A stretch of DNA of 64,000 nucleotides. Origin: Streptomyces sp. cf386. GTDB taxonomy: Bacteria; Actinomycetota; Actinomycetes; Streptomycetales; Streptomycetaceae. The stretch spans positions 360,317 to 424,316 of the forward strand of contig NZ_FNHV01000009.1 in the NCBI RefSeq assembly GCF_900103585.1, given 5' to 3'. Position 1 is the stretch's first letter. Each line of letters starts with the position of its first letter. This document shows positions 43,001-51,968 of this stretch, in pieces. The translations under genes were made by a program, and so were the position numbers. The notes below the pieces were generated by a model that was not told the origin of the DNA, did no database searches, and worked only from the letters and a program-made list of their open reading frames with translations.

Positions 43001-43198
43001 TCAGTCCTTGAGGGCCGCGACGAAAGCGGTCCAGGAGGCAGCCGTGACGACAAGGGCGGGGCCGTTGGGGGTCTTGCTGTCGCGCACGGGGACCACGGCG
43101 GCGAAGTCCTCGGTGACTTCGACGCAATTGCCCCCGTTGGCGTTGCTGTAGCTGCTCCGGCGCCACCGGGCAGAGTTCAGCTCGAGGGTGTGCTGCAT
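43001..43198 (-). CDS. DUF397 domain protein
   Basis: A 65-residue protein with the DUF397 core WRRSSYSNANGGNCVEV and VRDSKTPNGPALVVTAASW. These small proteins nearly always accompany an XRE/DUF5753 regulator in Streptomyces, and several pairs affect development (for example the WhiJ and BldB-linked systems). Here the start overlaps the regulator's end by 22 bases, so the two are translated together. The stop lies 15 bases from the bidirectional terminator. Start ATG 43198 is the only plausible one. Confidence 0.93.
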   Translation of the reverse strand: MQHTLELNSARWRRSSYSNANGGNCVEVTEDFAAVVPVRDSKTPNGPALVVTAASWTAFVAALKD

Positions 43199-44022
43199 GG
43201 CTTGTAGTCCTTCATCGCGTCTCGGATCAGCTCCGCCGAGGCTGCCGGTGGGAGGGCGTTGGCGCGGAGGATCTCGTATCGCCGTCGCCACTTCTTCGCC
43301 AAGTCCCGGTCCTCGTAGAGGTGACCGACCTCGATGCCCTCTTCGTAGGCCACGGTAGAGCCGTTGGGAAGGGTCAGCAGGGTCAGCGCGCCGCCCATCA
43401 AGTAATGCGCACCGGCGTTGAAGGGCAACACCTGGACCTTGCTGTCTGGAGTATCCACCTGTTCGAGCAGCCGGGCCAGTTGTTTGTACGTGCATTCCCG
43501 GCTGCCCATCTGCCGCCGGAGCACGGACTCGTCAATGATCGCCCAGTACAGGGGCGGCTCGGTCGAGCGCAGCCGATCTTGCCGGGAAATGCGGGCGTTG
43601 ACGAGTTCCTCCACCTTCTCCCGGGGGAGTTCTTCCTGGAGGCCGAGCTGCGCGCTGGCGTACTCCTTGGTCTGCAACAGCCCTGGGATGACCTGCGGTT
43701 CGTAGTTCTCGATGACTTCCGCCCGCGACTCGAAGCCCATGAACCTCTGATACTGGTCGGGATGCGCCTCCCGCTTGGCCAGCTCGTACAGCCCATGGAA
43801 GTGCTCGTCCGTCCCGAACGCGGCGTCCAGTCGGCCCGGCAGGTCCGGCGGCGGCATCAGCTCCGCCGTCTCGATGCGCGCGAGTGTGCTCTTGCTGGAG
43901 TTCACGATGCCCGCGAGCTGCACCAGCGAGAGCCTCGCGCCCTCGCGGTGGCGGCGCTGCTCGGCGCCGAAGTAGTGACGGGCGGACAGGTACGGGGTCA
44001 GGGCCTGCGGCTTGAACGTCAT
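43177..44022 (-). CDS. XRE-type regulator with DUF5753 domain
   Basis: A 281-residue regulator. The N-terminal HTH lies near residues 20-75 (LSLVQLAGIVNSSKSTLARI). The remainder is the DUF5753 region, with the typical VIPGLLQTKEYASAQL, ARISRQDRL and LYWAIIDESVLRR. Start ATG 44022 (MTFKPQALTPYL); the open frame upstream to 44235 is unlikely to be translated. Its stop overlaps the DUF397 gene. WhiJ-like pairs of this type repress development in S. coelicolor, but no target is evident here. It marks the left edge of the accessory island. Confidence 0.93.
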   Translation of the reverse strand: MTFKPQALTPYLSARHYFGAEQRRHREGARLSLVQLAGIVNSSKSTLARIETAELMPPPDLPGRLDAAFGTDEHFHGLYELAKREAHPDQYQRFMGFESRAEVIENYEPQVIPGLLQTKEYASAQLGLQEELPREKVEELVNARISRQDRLRSTEPPLYWAIIDESVLRRQMGSRECTYKQLARLLEQVDTPDSKVQVLPFNAGAHYLMGGALTLLTLPNGSTVAYEEGIEVGHLYEDRDLAKKWRRRYEILRANALPPAASAELIRDAMKDYKPCSTPSS

Positions 44023-44183
44023 CGGTCTCGCCTTTCTGTCGTCGGTTGCCGTCGTCCCCATCCCAAGGTCGGGACGGGGCAGTCCTGTTGAGCGACCTAC
44101 CGGAGCGCAACGATGGAAGCACACAAGGTAACCATCGGTGTTCAAGCCCGCTACAGGGACTGGTTCGAAGGGAGCGACAGAAG

Positions 44184-44480
44184 ATGATGCGCGATGGAAT
44201 GGGCACCCCATTGCGACTACTGCCCTGGACCACACCGGACGGCCGCCCGTGCTATCTCAGCGCGGACCACGCCGAGAGCCGTCTGTCCCGTATGGCGGAC
44301 GAGTTGGAGGCGGAACTCCTCGGCTCGGCCGAGTACGTCCTGGACGCGGCCAAGTCACTGCTCGACGAACCGAGCGCGGGGAGGCGGGAGTTGCGCTTCG
44401 CGGGCGTACGGCTGGCCGAAGCGCTGGGGGATGCGTTGCGGATCGCGGAGAGCAGGGGCGCGCGATTGCGGGAGCCATGA
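44184..44480 (+). CDS. small hypothetical protein, DUF397/WhiJ-locus type
   Basis: A 98-residue protein (MMRDGMGTPLRLLPWTTPDG, then SRLSRMADELEAELLGSAEY and a helical C-terminus LGDALRIAESRGARLREP). GGGAG lies upstream of ATG 44184. I recognise no domain, but divergently placed small proteins of this look occur beside XRE/DUF397 pairs in Streptomyces, which is a recollection, not a search. Its last 45 coding bases recur as a fragment about 1 kb downstream. Divergent from the XRE gene. Confidence 0.7.
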   Translation: MMRDGMGTPLRLLPWTTPDGRPCYLSADHAESRLSRMADELEAELLGSAEYVLDAAKSLLDEPSAGRRELRFAGVRLAEALGDALRIAESRGARLREP

Positions 44481-44490
44481 GAATGATGAC

Positions 44491-44931
44491 GTGAGGACTG
44501 AAGAGGGCACCCCAGTTATCGAACGGCTTCTGCTCGTCGAGAGTCGTGCCGACGAGAGTGCTCTCGCTGCTTTTGGGCAAGGGCTTCCCGCATGCTCCGC
44601 GAACGAGGAAGCCCTCTTCCTGTCCTACAACTATGCAGACGTGGCGGTGGGTAGAAGCTTCGATTGCTGCTTCCGTCGCTCTGATAAGAGCGATGTCGCC
44701 TGGGTGACGACGACCGTCGTGGCGGTCACCCAGCAGTTTGGAGTCGTGTGGGACGTGATCCCTCACGGTTGGAAGACGTTGGCAGTGTTGAGGTTCGAGC
44801 CTGAGATCCCCGCGCTGATCCGTGACCTTCCGGAGGCTGCTCGATGGTTCGACCAGCGTATCTCCGTCTACGTCTCGGACAGCGACGCTTGGCAAGCGCG
44901 AGCCACGATTGGGCAGCGCAACATCAGTTGA
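44491..44931 (+). CDS. hypothetical protein of the accessory island
   Basis: A 146-residue protein from GTG 44491 (VRTEEGTPVIERLLLVESRA). It has mixed alpha/beta character, two adjacent cysteines (SFDCCFRRSDKSDVAWVT) and GVVWDVIPHGWKTLAVLRF. I recognise no family. Third-position GC is lower than in the core genes around it, as in the SUKH and toxin-tip genes of this island. The start has no strong ribosome site, but the preceding stop is only 10 bases away, so translation may be coupled. It could be a toxin-neutralising protein given its barstar and SUKH neighbours; that is inference. Confidence 0.6.
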   Translation: MRTEEGTPVIERLLLVESRADESALAAFGQGLPACSANEEALFLSYNYADVAVGRSFDCCFRRSDKSDVAWVTTTVVAVTQQFGVVWDVIPHGWKTLAVLRFEPEIPALIRDLPEAARWFDQRISVYVSDSDAWQARATIGQRNIS

Positions 44932-45000
44932 CAACTGGAAGGAGGGTGGTGTCGGTGCACACCGTGCCCTGGGTGCACGTCGTTCCGGGAGCAGGGCGCC

Positions 45001-45420
45001 GTGCCTGTCGATCTACTGCTTCCCATGACTGGTAGGGCGTACGTAGCGCGTCTCAACGGCCGGCAGATGCACGACACGGACGCCGTCTTCCAGCAGTTCT
45101 ACGACGGGCTGAACCTGCCCAATTACTTCGGGTGGAACTGGGACGCCCTCTCCGACTGTCTGCGCGATCTGAAGTGGCTGCCCGTGGACCATTACATTCT
45201 GATCGTCGAGGCCGCGGATGAGGCACTGCCGGGCGATGCCGCTGGGCGCCAAATGCTCTTCAGGACCCTTCTGCGGGCAGGACAGCGATGGTCCGGCACA
45301 CAGCAGCCCGTGGGCATCGACTTCGGCAGGCTCGTGGTTGTCATGTCCTGCGACGCAACATCTGTCCCGGACCTTCAGGAACAGCTGCGATCGTGCTGGG
45401 AAGACACGGTCCCGTCATAG
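45001..45420 (+). CDS. barstar-family protein
   Basis: A 139-residue protein. The barstar signature YDGLNLPNYFGWNWDALSDC is followed by LRDLKWLP and HYILIVEAADEALPG. Barstars block barnase-type ribonucleases by covering the active site. No barnase gene is adjacent, so this is an orphan inhibitor, or the immunity protein for another strain's toxin. Start is GTG 45001, though an upstream start cannot be excluded because the short stretch before it is open. Downstream lies a fragment copied from the small-protein gene at 44.2 kb. Confidence 0.85.
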   Translation: MPVDLLLPMTGRAYVARLNGRQMHDTDAVFQQFYDGLNLPNYFGWNWDALSDCLRDLKWLPVDHYILIVEAADEALPGDAAGRQMLFRTLLRAGQRWSGTQQPVGIDFGRLVVVMSCDATSVPDLQEQLRSCWEDTVPS

Positions 45421-45487
45421 AAGGGCTGCATCTCGCGGACCAGAAGATCATGCCCGCGACGTGGAGTCCGGTCAGTGGGAGTGTGCG

Positions 45488-45532
45488 GCTGGGGGATGCG
45501 TTGCGGATCGCGGAGAGCAGGGGCGCGCGATT
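45488..45532 (+). repeat. 45-base duplicated fragment of the 44.2-kb gene
   Basis: The sequence is identical to 44423-44467, the C-terminal end of the small hypothetical gene (encoding GDALRIAESRGARL). The copy is not part of any convincing gene; the intervening DNA 45421-45564 holds nothing else I recognise. It points to a local duplication and deletion in the island. Confidence 0.85.
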
Positions 45533-45564
45533 TCCGGGGGAGTCGCCGTACGGCACCACCGGCC

Positions 45565-46737
45565 TTACCGGAAGGGGATGTTGAGCCAGGGGCTGCCGGG
45601 GTCGGACATGAGGATTCGACGGACGGCGACCATGTCCTGGTACCAGCTGCCGAACTTGTCGTTGTCGAAGTGCAGGCAGCGGCCGAGGATGAAGCCGGCG
45701 GAGAAGTCCTGCCAGTGCTCAGGCCCCAGCGCGCCATGCAGGAGGCTCGGCCGAGGTCCCAGGCGTCGGCGGAGGTGAGGTACTCGCCCTCGCTGAGGAT
45801 GCCGTGGCGCGCATGCGGGCCTCGTAGCGGGCGATGAGACGCTGGACGCCCTTAATGTGCCACTCGGTTTCAGCTGGGGACGGAGGCGGCGGTCCTGGTG
45901 ACGCCGTCAGAGGTGATCACGGTCTCGCCTTCCGCCCGCCGGCGCAGGACGCGTGCGGCGGCCTCGCGCCAATAGCCGGTCTCGACGTAGCCGCCGAAGT
46001 CGCGGGCGATGGCGCGGCGCACCCCGAGGGCGAACTCCCAGACCGGGTTGGCGCCGTCGGTGGCCAGCAGGGCGGCTGCTGCGCCTGCCACTCCTGGTGG
46101 CTTGTGATGCCCCACGATCTGCGCAGCATCTGACGCTCGGCGGGATAGCCCTGGCCGTGGTAGGCCATGGCATTCCAGGGAAGGTCCTGGTGGACGATGA
46201 GGTGGGCGCCGCAGGCCAGCCCGTGGGCCACTGGGCCGTGCAGTGGCCGCCCACCACCCGCAGGATCCGCAGCGTTGGCTGGGCCGAGGGGCCGCCAGTT
46301 CGCTCGGTGTACTGGGCCCAGGCGGCGGAGTGGGGCGGCGCGGAGGGCAGGAACGCCTCGCACGGGCTGCAGGGATTGACGACGATCATCGGCGGATCGG
46401 CGGGTTGCCAGACCTCAGCGAACCAAGCGAGGACATCCCAGTCGAACACGCGATGCGGCTCGGGTACCGGAAGCATGCCCTCGGTGTATATCGCCCATCT
46501 CCTCCCACCGGCCACACGCGGGTCGACGTCGAGGATGGGACAGATGTCACCCCGCTTGCCGTCGACCTTGACCCGGTCTATCGCGAAGTACAGCCGATTG
46601 CGCGCGAGCGCGTCGAAGTACGCCGCCCAGTCCTCACGCGACTTGGCCTCGAACAACGCCTACTCGACTTCCGTCGGAGGGGTCCAGGCAGGCGGGGTGG
46701 TACGGCCGAAGCTTGCGGGCGGCGGACCGAACGACAT
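45565..46737 (-). pseudogene. decayed DUF1266-domain gene
   Basis: Reads on the minus strand from ATG 46737 (MSFGPPPASFGRTTPPAW), meets an in-frame TAG where EVE-(Q)-ALFEAKSREDW would continue, then shifts frame near 46230, 46077, 45885, 45810 and 45720 before a stop at 45565. Joined across frames it gives a protein of about 390 residues with LIVHQDLPWNAMAYHGQGYP, LRRSWGITSHQEWQAQ, ALLATDGANPVWEFALG, LIARYEARMRA and WDLGRASCMARWG, ending SPWLNIPFR. The last part matches DUF1266 as I know it. No intact copy is present in the window. Clustered lesions argue for genuine decay; a poor-quality stretch of assembly is the alternative. Confidence 0.8.
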
Positions 46738-46772
46738 AGTTCACCCATCGATCTTTCACGCGTAGAAACGCG

Positions 46773-47204
46773 TTAGCGGTACCAGTCTTCACCGTCACTC
46801 CCCAGGGCACTGCGCAGGAAGTGCTCAAAGGAGGGTGAGATCCAGTTCCGGCTGTCTGTTTCGTGATCCCAGACGAACACGTCATCCCGTTCCGGAATTC
46901 GGATAAAGGCGAACTGATCCCCGCCTCCGTTATCACCGAAGAAGAGGAGCGGGTCGAAGGGCATGTAGAGGGACTGGAACTCCTCATTGTTGCGGAGCGA
47001 GGTGTTCTCGGTCAGGATTTTCTCGGCTGACCAGACGACTTCCGTTCCGTAAGCGGCATTGACTCCGTCGGTCTCGGCGAGGAGCGATCGGAGTGGCGAT
47101 GGAATTGCCTGCCCAAGTCTTTCTTCGATGAGTGAAAGGGTTTCTTCGGGCGCCGGAGGGCGTAGCTCTACGCTCGAGAATCCAAGGGCAAGTTCACGCC
47201 ACAT
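46773..47204 (-). CDS. SUKH (SMI1/KNR4) family immunity protein
   Basis: A 143-residue protein with the SUKH pattern: LSLIEERLGQAIPSPLRSLL then ETDGVNAAYGTEVVW, FGDNGGGDQFAFI and VFVWDHETDSRNWI. SUKH proteins commonly neutralise nuclease toxins encoded just upstream. Here the RHS toxin gene ends 27 bases before this start, with GAAAGGA as ribosome site, so it is the natural immunity gene. Its base composition is lower in GC than the RHS repeats, matching the toxin tip. Confidence 0.9.
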   Translation of the reverse strand: MWRELALGFSSVELRPPAPEETLSLIEERLGQAIPSPLRSLLAETDGVNAAYGTEVVWSAEKILTENTSLRNNEEFQSLYMPFDPLLFFGDNGGGDQFAFIRIPERDDVFVWDHETDSRNWISPSFEHFLRSALGSDGEDWYR

Positions 47205-47231
47205 GTGCGTGATCCTTTCGATTTGGTTTGA

Positions 47232-50200
47232 TTACCTGATGCGCGGGTTGAACCAGTGGCCGAGCATATCATCGACGCGTGTGACGTGGTCGAGTACTTC
47301 CTGGCGCGTCGGGTTGGGATGTGTTCTGTAGAAGCCATTCCATGCCACGCGTATCTCGCTCAAATGCACGCGACTGTTGATATCTCCCTTTGGTATCCCT
47401 CGAAGATTTTCCAGGGAGTGGATCTCGTCAGCTGAGAACAGGCCGGGATAGCGCTTGAGGACTTGCTGTTCGATGGCATGATGGACAACTACGTTTCCTT
47501 CGAGGTCTGGGTTGGCATTGAAGAATGTCCTCTTGTAGTTGTGGTCAGTTGTGCTGCCGACAGACGCCTCGTTCCGAACAGGTACATCTTGGCCGAGAAT
47601 CGTTTCGTTTCTCGCCGCTGCATTTTTCTCCGCGTCTTTGCACGGTGTGAGGCCACAGGGGTCGGTCCAAGCCAGGGGGTTGTGGACGTAGGTGGTGGGG
47701 TTGGGCGCGGGGGCGAGGCCGAGGGGATCGGGAGTGAGGTATCGGGCGGTTTCGGGGTCGTAGTGGCGGAAGTAGTTGTAGTGGAGGCCGGTTTCGGGGT
47801 CGTGGTACTGGCCGGGGAAGCGGAGGGGGGTGTGGGCGGTGGCGGTGCGGTTCCAGGTAGTGGTGCCCCAGATGGTGGTGTGGGTGCGCCACGCGATGTG
47901 GCTGTGTTCGTCGACAAGTTCGGTGGGAGTGCCGATGAGGTCGGTGACGATCGCGTAGAAGCGCTGATCGACTTCGTCACTGGTTAGGTGTTTGTGTTCG
48001 GTCTGGGCCAACGGGCGTATGCCTAGGTGGTCCCAGGTGAGGGTGATGGTCGGCTGGTCGCTGCTGGAGGCGTGCGTGGACTGCTCGCACAGAGTCGTGC
48101 CGTCCCAGGTGAAGTCCACCTGCTCCGCGACGGTTTCGCCGTCGGTGGCGATGCGTTGCTTAGCGATCCGGCGGCCCAGAGGGTCGTAGCGGTAGCGCCA
48201 GGTGGTGCCGTCGGGTGTGATCACGGACGTCAGGCGGTCTTCGGCATCCCAGGTGTAGCGCCAGGTGTCCGGCTTCCGCGACAGGCGGGACTTTTGTCGC
48301 AGGGTGATTCGGCCGGCTTCATCGTGTTCGTAGCGGACGTTGCCTGCGCGGGTGATGCGGGTGCCGGTGTAGGCGCGGTCGCCGGTCGATTCCTGGCCAG
48401 GCATGGAGTCCGGCCAGGTGGCGTGGGTCTGGTTGCCCGCCGCGTCGTATGCGTAGGACTCCGTCCAGTTCGTGGCGTGGACGGTGGTGACGCGGCCAGT
48501 GGCGTCGAGGTCGAAGCGGCGGGTGCCGTTCAGGTGGTCGTCGATGGCGGTCAGGTTGCCGTCGGCGCGGTAGGTGTAGGCGCGGTGCTGGAGGCGTTGG
48601 TTGGCAGGGCCGGTGAGTTCTTGCTTTGTCAGGCGGCCCAGGGGGTCGAAGGCGCTCGTGAGGGTCAGAGTTTCGCCGATGTGGCGGGTCACTTCGCGGC
48701 CCGCGGCGTCGTGGGTGAACGTGAGGGTGCGGCCGCAGGTGGTCAGTTCTGTGCGGTTGCCTGCCGTGTCGTAGGTCCAGGTGCTGGTCGCGCCGGTCGG
48801 TGTCGTGCGGCCGTTGCGGCGGCCAAGGACGTCGTACCCAAAGGTGAGCGTGCGGCCGTTGACCGTCTCGGACAGTAGGTGGCCCATCTCGTCGCGCTGC
48901 AACGTCAGGACCGCGTCCGGGCTCGACGCCTGGGCCAGGCCGCCCGTCAGGCCGTACGCGTACGTTGTGACCGCCCCGGCTGCGTCCTTCCTTATGATGC
49001 GGCCCAGGACGTCCCTGTCGAAGCGGATCGTTTGGCCGGTGGCGGTGGTGCTGGCGGTCAGCTGGCCGGCTGGGTCGTGTTCGTACGTCAGGCTGCGGTT
49101 GTCGAAGTCCGTCTCCGCGATCAGGCGTCCGGCCGCATCGTATTCGTAACTCCAGGTCAGGCCCTGTGGGTTGGTGACCTTCGTCAGGTGCAGTTCGGTG
49201 TCGTGGTCGAACTCGTAGCGGACGCCGTCCGGGCCGGTGCGGGCGGCCAGCAGGTCGAAGTGGGTGTATTCGTAGCGGGAGACGGCACCCATGGCGTCGG
49301 TATGGCTGGTGCGGTTGCCCTCGCCGTCGTATGTCCACGACTCCGTCGTGCCGTCTGCGGCTGTGCGGCGGGACGGGCGGCCCTCCACCGTCCACTCCAG
49401 GCGGGTCACAGCGCCCATGGGGTCGGTGATGGTGATCGGGCGGCCGAAGGCGTCGCGTTCGTAGCGGGTCACGGCGCCCAGCGGGTCCGTGATCTCCAGG
49501 GGCAGGCCCGCGGTGTTGCAGCGGATTGTCGTGGTCGCGTCTGTCGCGTCCGTGACCGCTGCCAGGTGGCCGTGATCGTCGTACGTGAAGCTGGTCGTGG
49601 TCCCGGACGCGTCGGTTACGGCCGTGCGGTTACCGAACTCGTCGAACTCCTGGGTGGTATGCGTGCCGTCCGGGCCTGCGATGGAGACGGGCAGACCCTG
49701 GCCGTTGTAGCCGATGCTGGTATAGCGGCCGTCGGGGCGGACGGCCATCACCATGCGGCCCGCCTTGTCGTACGCGTAGCTCAGCGTCCGGCCGAGCGGG
49801 TCGGTGACCGTCAGCGGACGGTCGTAGCGGTCGTAGGTGGTGTGGGTCGTCGCTCTGTCGGGGCCGGTCTCGGCGATCACTTGCAGGTCGCTGTTGACCT
49901 GGTAGCTCGTGCTGTGGCCCAGGGAGTTGGTCGCGGTGATGGTGCGGTGGCCGGTGGCCGGGTCGATGTCGCCGTAGGCGAAGGTGTTGCGCAGGTGGCC
50001 CGCGTCGCCGGTCTGGGAGGTGCAGCGGCCCTCGTCGTCGTAGACGTAGTGGTAGGACGAGTCGTTCGTGTCGGTCCAGGCGGTGATCAGGCCGGCGGGG
50101 TCGTTGGTGAAGCGGGTCGGGATGCCCGAGGAATTCGTGACCGCTGCCAGGTGGCCGTGCTCGTCGTAGCCGAAGCGGACCAGCTCGACGTCGCTGCCAT

Positions 50201-51968
50201 CGGCTGCGGCCCCGGCCAGGCGGAGGGCGGTTATTCGCTCCCCGGTCGTCTCGATGGTGAGGTGGTAGCCCGCCGAGTGCACGATCGCCGTGGGGGCGCC
50301 CTGGTGGTTGTACTCGAAGGTGAGCCACTGGCCGCAGCGGTCGGTGATCTGTTCCAGCAGGGCGATGCCGTTGCCGTCGCCGCCCGGGGCCGCGAAGTGC
50401 CAGGTGCGGCCGGTGGCGGGGTCGGTGACGGTGTAGTCGCCGTAGGCGTCGATCGTCAGCGGGTTGGGGGCTCCGGCCAGGGGCAGGGTCGGTACGCCGG
50501 GGGCGGGGTGTGGGTAGGCCAGGAGCGAGCCGTCCTCGTGGATGCAGATGACGCCCTCGGCGTCGATCTCCAGGCGCTGGTCGGCGGTGGAGGTCCACTT
50601 CGGGCCGAACCAGCGGCCCGCCTCGTACGACGACTCGAACTGCCGGGAGAAGACCAGCGGCAGTCTGGCGGGCAACGTCACGTCGGTGGCCGGCAGCGAC
50701 ATCCGGCCGGTGGCCATGTCGATCGGGTCGCCGCCGAACACCTTGCACCACAGCCGCCTGGCGGTGTCGCTGATCGATTTGGTCACAGCATTGCGCGCCC
50801 CCGACTTGGCCGCGCCCTCGGCCGCCCCACGCGCCGCCCCACGCGCCATGCCGCCCGCGCCTTTGCCGCCGATCAGGTTCGAGGCCAGGTACCCCATCGC
50901 GTCGCCCGGATCGCTGCTCCAGCCGCTGCCGATGATGGCCCTGGGCAGCCGTTCAGGATGGGCGGCGGTGCCCACCAGGCCGGCCAGCAGCATGTTGGAG
51001 TTCTTCGCGTACTCGCCGGGGTGGGTGATGTTGTACGGGTCATACGGGTTGACCATGCGGACCATTTGCACGACGTCCGTGACGCCCTTGACGAAACCGC
51101 CCACGACGTGGGCCTGGTTCAGCGTGGTACTCACCACGGCGTCCACGACGTCGGACTTCAGCCGGTCCGTGAACTCCGGCTTCGGCGGAGCCGCCTCCAA
51201 CGCGTCGGCCACCTTGCGCTGCGCCTCGCGGGCGGCGTCGGTGCGCTGACGGCGCGCCTCGGCCAGGCTCTCCTCCGCCTCGCGCCGGCCCGCCACACCC
51301 GGATCGGTGAAAGCGCCCGGCTCGGTCGGTTTCGGGCCCGCCTCGTGTCCCGCCGACACCGCCGCGTTGTACTGGTCGGCGGCCTCGTTGTACGTCTTCA
51401 CCCGAGCGTTGTGCGCGTCAGTCGCCCGCCGGCTGTCCTCCTGCGCGCGGCGGTAGGCGTCGATCGCCGCCTGCGCCTGCTGCTGCGCCCAGCGAACGGT
51501 GTCCGCGTACGTCTCCAGCGCCCCGGCCGCCGCCTCGCAGGCATCGGCCGCCGTCAGCCACTGCCTTGGATGCATGTCGAACTTCTCGCGGAAGGCGTCC
51601 GCGGCCTTGCCCTGCCAGCCGTCACCGCCCAGCGAACGCATGCCCTGGCCGACGTTCTCGAACGCCTTGGAGAAGTCACGCAGATGCTTCGCCCGCGCCT
51701 GCAACGCCTGAACGCTGCCATGGACCAGTTCCCTGGGATCCTCGCTCTCCCCCAGCCCGCGCTCGGCGACATCGCCGCCCAGCCGGTTACTCACCCCCTC
51801 ACCGAAGTCGCGCACACCCTCGGCCGCACTGTCCGCGCCGACCGCCGACAAGCCGTCCGCCGCCTTGTCCGCCGTCCAGTCGACAGCCTCGCCGACGTTC
51901 TGCGTCACACCGTCGACAGCACTGTCCAGACTGTCTCCGAGGCTGTTGACCACATCCCCGAAGCCCAT
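47232..51968 (-). CDS. RHS/YD-repeat polymorphic toxin with T7SS-type N-terminus
   Basis: A 1578-residue toxin. N-terminal 250 residues are WXG/LXG-like and helical, with GDGWQGKAADAFREKFD. DUF6531 starts near residue 410 (GDPIDMATGRMSLPATDV). RHS/YD repeats run from about 540 to 1400, many ending in a G-R-x-x-x-x-x-Y-D motif. The RHS-associated core ends near 1440 (DPETGLHYNYFRHYDPETARYLTPDPLG, quoted in parts; key motif YFRHYDP). The last 135 residues are the toxin: VVHHAIEQQVLKRYPG, DEIHSLENLRGIPKG, SRVHLSEIRVAWN, a histidine-rich layout of HNH/EndoVII type. Starts one base inside the upstream gene (TGATG). Confidence 0.93.
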   Translation of the reverse strand: MGFGDVVNSLGDSLDSAVDGVTQNVGEAVDWTADKAADGLSAVGADSAAEGVRDFGEGVSNRLGGDVAERGLGESEDPRELVHGSVQALQARAKHLRDFSKAFENVGQGMRSLGGDGWQGKAADAFREKFDMHPRQWLTAADACEAAAGALETYADTVRWAQQQAQAAIDAYRRAQEDSRRATDAHNARVKTYNEAADQYNAAVSAGHEAGPKPTEPGAFTDPGVAGRREAEESLAEARRQRTDAAREAQRKVADALEAAPPKPEFTDRLKSDVVDAVVSTTLNQAHVVGGFVKGVTDVVQMVRMVNPYDPYNITHPGEYAKNSNMLLAGLVGTAAHPERLPRAIIGSGWSSDPGDAMGYLASNLIGGKGAGGMARGAARGAAEGAAKSGARNAVTKSISDTARRLWCKVFGGDPIDMATGRMSLPATDVTLPARLPLVFSRQFESSYEAGRWFGPKWTSTADQRLEIDAEGVICIHEDGSLLAYPHPAPGVPTLPLAGAPNPLTIDAYGDYTVTDPATGRTWHFAAPGGDGNGIALLEQITDRCGQWLTFEYNHQGAPTAIVHSAGYHLTIETTGERITALRLAGAAADGSDVELVRFGYDEHGHLAAVTNSSGIPTRFTNDPAGLITAWTDTNDSSYHYVYDDEGRCTSQTGDAGHLRNTFAYGDIDPATGHRTITATNSLGHSTSYQVNSDLQVIAETGPDRATTHTTYDRYDRPLTVTDPLGRTLSYAYDKAGRMVMAVRPDGRYTSIGYNGQGLPVSIAGPDGTHTTQEFDEFGNRTAVTDASGTTTSFTYDDHGHLAAVTDATDATTTIRCNTAGLPLEITDPLGAVTRYERDAFGRPITITDPMGAVTRLEWTVEGRPSRRTAADGTTESWTYDGEGNRTSHTDAMGAVSRYEYTHFDLLAARTGPDGVRYEFDHDTELHLTKVTNPQGLTWSYEYDAAGRLIAETDFDNRSLTYEHDPAGQLTASTTATGQTIRFDRDVLGRIIRKDAAGAVTTYAYGLTGGLAQASSPDAVLTLQRDEMGHLLSETVNGRTLTFGYDVLGRRNGRTTPTGATSTWTYDTAGNRTELTTCGRTLTFTHDAAGREVTRHIGETLTLTSAFDPLGRLTKQELTGPANQRLQHRAYTYRADGNLTAIDDHLNGTRRFDLDATGRVTTVHATNWTESYAYDAAGNQTHATWPDSMPGQESTGDRAYTGTRITRAGNVRYEHDEAGRITLRQKSRLSRKPDTWRYTWDAEDRLTSVITPDGTTWRYRYDPLGRRIAKQRIATDGETVAEQVDFTWDGTTLCEQSTHASSSDQPTITLTWDHLGIRPLAQTEHKHLTSDEVDQRFYAIVTDLIGTPTELVDEHSHIAWRTHTTIWGTTTWNRTATAHTPLRFPGQYHDPETGLHYNYFRHYDPETARYLTPDPLGLAPAPNPTTYVHNPLAWTDPCGLTPCKDAEKNAAARNETILGQDVPVRNEASVGSTTDHNYKRTFFNANPDLEGNVVVHHAIEQQVLKRYPGLFSADEIHSLENLRGIPKGDINSRVHLSEIRVAWNGFYRTHPNPTRQEVLDHVTRVDDMLGHWFNPRIR

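Noticed and set aside
39697..43053. 1118-codon minus-strand frame opposite the RND gene
   Set aside because: Its composition (Arg, His, Asp, Leu) is the mirror of the RND coding frame, and it has no ribosome site or domain.
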